From Pseudomonadota bacterium (lineage in GTDB: Bacteria; Desulfobacterota; BSN033; WVXP01; G020346125): DNA of 9,907 nucleotides. The translations under genes and the position numbers were made by a program. Below the pieces are notes generated by a model. That model was not told the origin of the DNA. It saw nothing but the letters and a program-made list of their open reading frames with translations, and ran no database searches. Below, one piece after another: positions 6,692 to 9,907 of the stretch; the first letter of the stretch is position 1, and the number at the start of each line of letters is the position of its first letter. The DNA lies in assembly GCA_030608745.1 (NCBI GenBank), contig JAUWDQ010000085.1:1-9907 (forward strand), written 5' to 3'.

Positions 6692-6837
6692 TGAAACGGG
6701 CGCAGGGTCATGGTGTGATGAGAGCTCGTGAGTTCCGCCCGAAGGGCGATGGGGGGATTGGGTGCCGGATACCCTTTGAACCCAATACCCGAGAAGGGTG
6801 ATAGCATCTCACAGCGAATCCTGGCGGGCGTTGCGGT
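6692..6837 (+). promoter_or_regulatory. 146-bp structured leader before the archaemetzincin gene (candidate pseudoknot)
   Basis: This GC-rich gap has no good reading frame but clear pairing potential. CGCCC (6736-6740) and GGGCG (6744-6748) make a GAA-loop hairpin. ATTGGGT (6757-6763) pairs perfectly with ACCCAAT (6780-6786), and ACCCTT (6771-6776) in its loop pairs perfectly with AAGGGT (6794-6799), giving the order of an H-type pseudoknot with loops of 7, 3 and 7 nt. It ends 38 nt before the ATG. I matched it to no known riboswitch class. It may be a cis-regulatory RNA or a chance effect of G- and C-runs. Confidence 0.35.
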
Positions 6838-7413
6838 ATGACTTTGATCAAGGGTTTTCATCGTAGGAGGAAGGATACGTGGGGCAAGAGGGTGGCCGGG
6901 AAGATCGTCCTCGTGCCTGTGGGGAAGGTCGATGGCAGGATATTGGAGGGCTTGCAAGAATCCACAGGGAAAATCTTCGAGAAAGAGGTTTACATGGGGC
7001 AACCCTTACATTCCCCTGATTATGCTTACGACGGGAGGAGAAAGCAGTATTTCTCATCGGCCATCCTTCTCAAACTCAGGGAGGTCGAGAGGGGAGTGGG
7101 AGATCGGGTTCTCGGCGTGGCTGACCTTGACCTCTATGTTCCCTCCTTGAATTTCGTGTTTGGGGAGGCCGACTTGGAAAATCGGGTGGCGATTATCTCC
7201 CTTTGTCGATTGAGCCAGGAATTTTACGGTTTGTCCGAGGATATTGATCGGTTTAAGGAACGGGTTCTCAAGGAAGCGGTTCATGAATTAGGCCATACCT
7301 ACGGGTTGGGACATTGCTCCAATCCACACTGCGTTATGCACTTCTCCAATAGCCTATTGGATACGGATATCAAAAAGGCCTCCTTATGTCCACAATGCGA
7401 AAAGCGGCTTTAA
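6838..7413 (+). CDS. amzA: Archaemetzincin (peptidase family M54 zinc metalloprotease)
   Basis: The C-terminal part carries the complete archaemetzincin signature: HELGHTYGLGH (H149, E150, H153, H159) binds the catalytic zinc with E150 as general base, then C160, C165, M167, C184 and C187 (C-x4-C-x-M and later C-x2-C) form the second zinc site and Met-turn typical of this family. Upstream, KIVLVPVGKVDGRILEGL (22-39) and DLDLYVPSLNFVFGEA (96-111) are the usual core strands. At 191 residues (or 173 from an inner start) the length is normal, and no signal peptide is seen, so it is cytoplasmic. Family members have been described mostly from archaea and vertebrates; bacterial ones are less common, and the physiological substrate is unknown. 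The ATG at 6838 has no good ribosome binding site; GTG 6892, just before the conserved start GKIVLVPVG, is an alternative. It is 146 bp after the zinc-ribbon gene and 142 bp before amrS. Confidence 0.95.
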   Translation: MTLIKGFHRRRKDTWGKRVAGKIVLVPVGKVDGRILEGLQESTGKIFEKEVYMGQPLHSPDYAYDGRRKQYFSSAILLKLREVERGVGDRVLGVADLDLYVPSLNFVFGEADLENRVAIISLCRLSQEFYGLSEDIDRFKERVLKEAVHELGHTYGLGHCSNPHCVMHFSNSLLDTDIKKASLCPQCEKRL

Positions 7414-7555
7414 TAGGGGTGGTTAGTTCGGATGAGATTCTTATCGGCCTCTTTTCTGCCCCCGTTTGTCCCGCTGAGTGGACTTTCCTTTAAGGATTAC
7501 AATGGTTGTACCCCGTCCCATCCGTCCCGAACGATTCCAAGGAGGCGAGATCGAG

Positions 7556-8578
7556 GTGTTCGAAGCAATCCTCTTTGATCGACTATCCGACAAAAGGGTG
7601 CAGTGCACTATCTGTCAGCGCCGGTGTGTTATATCGGAAGGCCAAAAGGGATATTGTGAGACCAGGGTGAATCGGGGAGGCAGCTTCTACTCCCTGATCT
7701 ATGGGCGGGTGTCCACGATGATGGTTTCCCCGATTGAGAAAAAGCCCCTTTTCCACTACTATCCGGGCAGCCACTGGCTTTCCCTGGGGAGCTTGGGTTG
7801 CAATTTCAAGTGCCCCGGCTGTCAGAATTGGGATATCGCCCGTGCAAAGCCAGAAGAGGGAGAAGGAACCATCCGGTACCTCTCACCGGGGAAAGTCCTT
7901 CAGTTGGCGAAGGATAACGAATGTGTGGGAATTTCCTGGACCTACAATGAACCGACCCTCTGGTTTGAATATACTTTAGACTGCGCGAAATTTGCCAAGG
8001 AGAAAGGGTTGAAGACCAACTATGTTACGAATGGGTTTATCACAGCCGCGGCATTGGATTTAATAGGGCCCTACCTGGATTCCTTTCGGGTCGATATCAA
8101 GGGATTCTCCCGTGAGAGCTACCGGAGAATCGCTCATCTGGACCGTTTTGAAGGGATTTTGGAGGTGACCATTAGGGCACAGCGGAGATGGGGCATGCAT
8201 GTGGAGATAATTTCCAACCTTATTCCCGGATTTAACGATGACATGCAACAGCTGAAAAATATCGCGGCTTGGATTCGTCGGTCCCTGGGAAAATCTACTC
8301 CATGGCATGTAACCCGGTTTGTTCCCCATTTAGACCTTTCACATCTACCTTCCACCCCCATAAAGGTATTGGAGATGGCAAGGGAGATTGGTCTGAAGGA
8401 GGGCTTGGAATACGTCTATTTGGGGAATGTCCATGGACACCACGCCGAGAATACCTATTGCCCCCGTTGTGGAAATCTCCTTATTCGAAGAGGTGGGTTC
8501 AGCATCCTGAGGAATGATATTGTCGATGGCAGATGTATCCACTGCGGTTCCCCAATTTGGGGGACCTTCGATTCATGA
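7556..8578 (+). CDS. amrS: AmrS: radical SAM enzyme of the AmmeMemoRadiSam system
   Basis: From the GTG at 7556 the protein has 340 residues. An N-terminal Cys-rich part (C17, C20, C24, C34 in QCTICQRRC and KGYCETR) precedes the radical SAM motif SLGCNFKCPGCQNWD with C82, C86, C89 for the [4Fe-4S] cluster. TYNEPT (129-134) and FRVDIKGF (about 177-184) are typical of this family, which is related to pyruvate-formate lyase activating enzymes. The C-terminus is a zinc ribbon (C302, C305, C327, C330). The enzyme is named for its genomic association with AMMECR1 and Memo proteins; the target modification is not established. GTG 7556 is chosen because family similarity begins at once (VFEAILFDRL) and AAGGAGG (7539-7545) is ten nt upstream. 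ATG 7502, with AAGGA (7492-7496), and GTG 7478 are open alternatives. AMMECR1 and Memo genes are absent from the window. Its stop overlaps the next start. Confidence 0.95.
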   Translation: MFEAILFDRLSDKRVQCTICQRRCVISEGQKGYCETRVNRGGSFYSLIYGRVSTMMVSPIEKKPLFHYYPGSHWLSLGSLGCNFKCPGCQNWDIARAKPEEGEGTIRYLSPGKVLQLAKDNECVGISWTYNEPTLWFEYTLDCAKFAKEKGLKTNYVTNGFITAAALDLIGPYLDSFRVDIKGFSRESYRRIAHLDRFEGILEVTIRAQRRWGMHVEIISNLIPGFNDDMQQLKNIAAWIRRSLGKSTPWHVTRFVPHLDLSHLPSTPIKVLEMAREIGLKEGLEYVYLGNVHGHHAENTYCPRCGNLLIRRGGFSILRNDIVDGRCIHCGSPIWGTFDS

Positions 8579-9498
8579 GGCACGGACACATGGGTCTCAT
8601 TCTGGTTCCGCCTCCCACGGTTGATGAAAAGGGCTTTGAGCTTTTTCTCGGCCAATTTGGCCGGAGGCCGTGGGTGGAATCTCACCGAATAGGTATCGAC
8701 TTAGAGGATGTTACGTTTATCGATCCTTACGGGATGGTGGGGATGCTGGAATTTGGGTATTACCTTAAATCACTGGGGAAAGAGGTCATTTTGCGCGTTC
8801 CCAAGACAGGGGAGGTTTCGAAGTATCTGGAAAGAATGGATTTTTTTCGCCTCCATTTGGGACTATTCATCTTGGACCCTCCTCGTCTCGATTTCACGGA
8901 GAAATATCACAGGAGTAGCTCCTCGGATGTCCTCTTGGAAATCACCAGAATTGAAAAATCCGACGACATCCATTTTATCGTCGATCGAGTAAGGGATAGA
9001 GCTGGATCGATCTTAGAGGCCCATCTCCACTACGACGAGAGGGCCATTCATCATTTTATCGTGGCGTTATCAGAAGTATGTCAAAACATACTGGAGCACA
9101 GCCAAAACATCGGGTACGTGGGAATCCAGAAATATTTCTATGCTAAGAGCCTAGCCAAGAATGTCGTGAAGATCGCCGTAATGGATCTGGGGATCGGAAT
9201 AAAGAACTCCCTATCCCCTCGCTTCTCATCGGTTTTCGGTGAAAAGTGGACTGATTTACTGGCCATTGAAAAGGCCCTGTTGCATGGTGCATCAAGATAT
9301 GAGGATATTGGCCGTGGTCATGGTCTCACTGAGGTACGGAAATTCGTGCAAAAATGGAACGGGAAAATTTCAATACGTTCGGGTACCGCCAAATTTTCCC
9401 TCCTTCCATCCTGGGAAAAGGGGTCAAGGGTACATTCCGGAGTTACCTTTTTTCCTGGCACACAGATCAGCCTGGTCCTACCCGAGATGGGCGGATAA
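8575..9498 (+). CDS. STAS-like domain fused to a GHKL (HATPase_c) ATP-binding domain, anti-sigma-factor-like regulator
   Basis: The 307-residue protein has two parts. Residues about 10-105 look like a STAS domain (GIDLEDVTFIDPYGMVGMLEFG, then YLERMDFFRL), the fold of anti-anti-sigma factors. Residues about 115-305 are a GHKL ATPase: N-box ALSEVCQNILEHS with E167 and N171, G1 box MDLGIGI with D204, G206, G208, and a lid GRGHGL at 246-251, then GTQISLVLP as a final strand. No histidine-kinase dimerisation helix or membrane segment is present, so it resembles SpoIIAB/RsbW-type switch kinases more than two-component kinases. In SpoIIAA-type STAS domains the loop after the FID strand has a phosphorylated Ser; here it is D-P-Y-G (50-53), so that site is missing. 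ATG 8575 overlaps the amrS stop as ATGA, with GGGGGA at 8559-8564, arguing for translational coupling. ATG 8590 is an alternative start. Confidence 0.85.
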   Translation: MRHGHMGLILVPPPTVDEKGFELFLGQFGRRPWVESHRIGIDLEDVTFIDPYGMVGMLEFGYYLKSLGKEVILRVPKTGEVSKYLERMDFFRLHLGLFILDPPRLDFTEKYHRSSSSDVLLEITRIEKSDDIHFIVDRVRDRAGSILEAHLHYDERAIHHFIVALSEVCQNILEHSQNIGYVGIQKYFYAKSLAKNVVKIAVMDLGIGIKNSLSPRFSSVFGEKWTDLLAIEKALLHGASRYEDIGRGHGLTEVRKFVQKWNGKISIRSGTAKFSLLPSWEKGSRVHSGVTFFPGTQISLVLPEMGG

Positions 9499-9695
9499 GC
9501 GATCGTCCCCATTCGGAGAGGACACCTATCACTTCCAGCCTCTAAAGGGGTTGTTGCCCAAATCCCCTTTCGCTTTCTGAAAAGAATTTTTGGCCATTCT
9601 AAAGTTCGCTTCACTGCAAAGAACGCCCGGGCGCTACTTCGTCGCACAACTTGTTTAGGACCACATGAATATTTGCATATAGCAGAGAATACAAG
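9499..9695. other. Noncoding stretch after the last gene
   Basis: This first half of the 409-bp gene-free tail has no supported gene. It contains a 10-bp perfect palindrome CGCCCGGGCG (9624-9633) and a short - strand frame starting at an ATG near 9593 (M-A-K-N-S-F-Q-K-A-K) that closes after 22 codons and lacks a ribosome binding site. GC-richer than the repeat that follows; it may be a remnant or another dispersed repeat. Confidence 0.4.
9544..9570 (+). terminator. Candidate terminator hairpin after the STAS/ATPase gene
   Basis: AAAGGGG (9544-9550) and CCCCTTT (9564-9570) form a perfect 7-bp stem around 13 nt, 46 bp after the stop codon. The sequence after it, CGCTTTCTG, is only partly T-rich, with a better T-run at 9587-9591, so intrinsic termination is plausible but weak. 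Confidence 0.35.
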
Positions 9696-9827
9696 CAAAT
9701 CCGAAATCCTAATTTCTAAACCCTAAACAAATATAAAGCACTAATGATCAAATGACCAAAACGTTGAGGATTTGGACATTTGGATTTAGATATTGTTTAG
9801 TATTTAGTGTTTCGGATTTAGGATTTA
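9696..9827. repeat. AT-rich inverted-repeat element (MITE-like)
   Basis: The left arm (about 9696-9736, AAATCCGAAATCCT then CTAAACCCTAAACAA) and the right arm (about 9786-9827, TTGTTTAGTATTTAGTG then CGGATTTAGGATTT) are imperfect reverse complements over about 40 bp with roughly three quarters of positions matching. AAATCC units repeat at 7-bp steps in the left arm, and GGATTT returns in the right arm. Composition is much more AT-rich than the neighbouring genes and no protein is encoded, which fits a non-autonomous mobile element or dispersed palindrome. No target-site duplication could be picked out with confidence. Confidence 0.65.
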
Positions 9828-9838
9828 TTCCTTGTTTG

Positions 9839-9860
9839 ACTGCAGCACTGCAACACTGCA
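9839..9860. repeat. Three ACTGCA units at 8-bp period
   Basis: ACTGCA occurs at 9839-9844, 9847-9852 and 9855-9860, separated by GC and AC, directly after the AT-rich inverted-repeat element. Too short to classify; it could be slipped replication at an insertion edge or a set of protein-binding half-sites. Confidence 0.5.
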
Positions 9861-9907
9861 TAATTTTCCGCTCGGAACTCCTTTTTCCAGTTTTTCAGAG
9901 ATCTCGG

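Noticed and set aside
6692..6837. Known riboswitch such as fluoride, preQ1 or c-di-GMP type
   Set aside because: The conserved core sequences of these classes that I can recall are not present; only the pairing pattern is suggestive.
9318..9698. 126-codon frame on the - strand at the right end
   Set aside because: Half of it is antisense to the ATPase domain, and the rest covers a hairpin and a GC palindrome; no ribosome binding site or domain is seen.
9839..9860. CRISPR-like or iteron array
   Set aside because: Only three 6-bp units at 8-bp spacing; no spacers, no replication or Cas gene nearby.
1..9907. A defence island or phage-derived system
   Set aside because: No nuclease, toxin-antitoxin, restriction, integrase, transposase or structural phage gene was recognised; the genes fit metabolism, tRNA modification and regulation.

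Overview
The window reads as a bacterial chromosome fragment, most likely from an anaerobic or microaerophilic Desulfobacterota-type (former Deltaproteobacteria) lineage, probably from an environmental genome. Basis: FAD/folate-dependent TrmFO instead of TrmA, an oxygen-sensitive AmrS-type radical SAM enzyme, a B12-binding radical SAM protein, an archaemetzincin, and noncoding repeats of a style I associate with that group. The taxonomy is inference.

Left part (1-2882): a 5'-truncated, diverged serine hydroxymethyltransferase-family PLP enzyme, then a class I/II aminotransferase with a strong ribosome binding site. Next comes a 304-bp scar. It holds a strong ribosome binding site and a 16-codon open frame on the + strand, possibly the cut-off start of a 2-hydroxyacid dehydrogenase. 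This runs head-on into the decayed C-terminus of a YjbQ (UPF0047) gene on the - strand, with an in-frame TAG and a frameshift. The aminotransferase, the SHMT-family enzyme and the suspected dehydrogenase would fit glycine/serine/hydroxypyruvate metabolism, but this is speculative.

Middle (2883-5698): a B12-binding radical SAM protein on the - strand, with a TTG start, and trmFO on the + strand are divergently transcribed. The 170 bp between them contains two good sigma-70-type promoters, one for each gene.

Right part (5699-9498): a 140-bp palindromic noncoding repeat, then five same-strand genes: a membrane-anchored NTF2-like small protein, a four-cysteine zinc-ribbon protein (22-bp overlap), an archaemetzincin behind a 146-bp leader that can form an H-type pseudoknot, the radical SAM component AmrS of the AMMECR1-Memo-RadicalSAM system, and a one-chain STAS-like/GHKL-ATPase protein coupled to amrS by an ATGA overlap. 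The partners of AmrS (AMMECR1 and Memo proteins) are not in the window.

The tail (9499-9907) has no gene that I can support. It holds a weak hairpin that could end the preceding operon, an AT-rich MITE-like inverted repeat, and three ACTGCA units at an 8-bp period. No rRNA, tRNA, CRISPR array, transposase or phage gene was seen. I do not see a convincing new defence system. The least described material is the archaemetzincin-AmrS-STAS/ATPase neighbourhood with its structured leader, the rearrangement scar at 2657-2882, and the two noncoding repeats.
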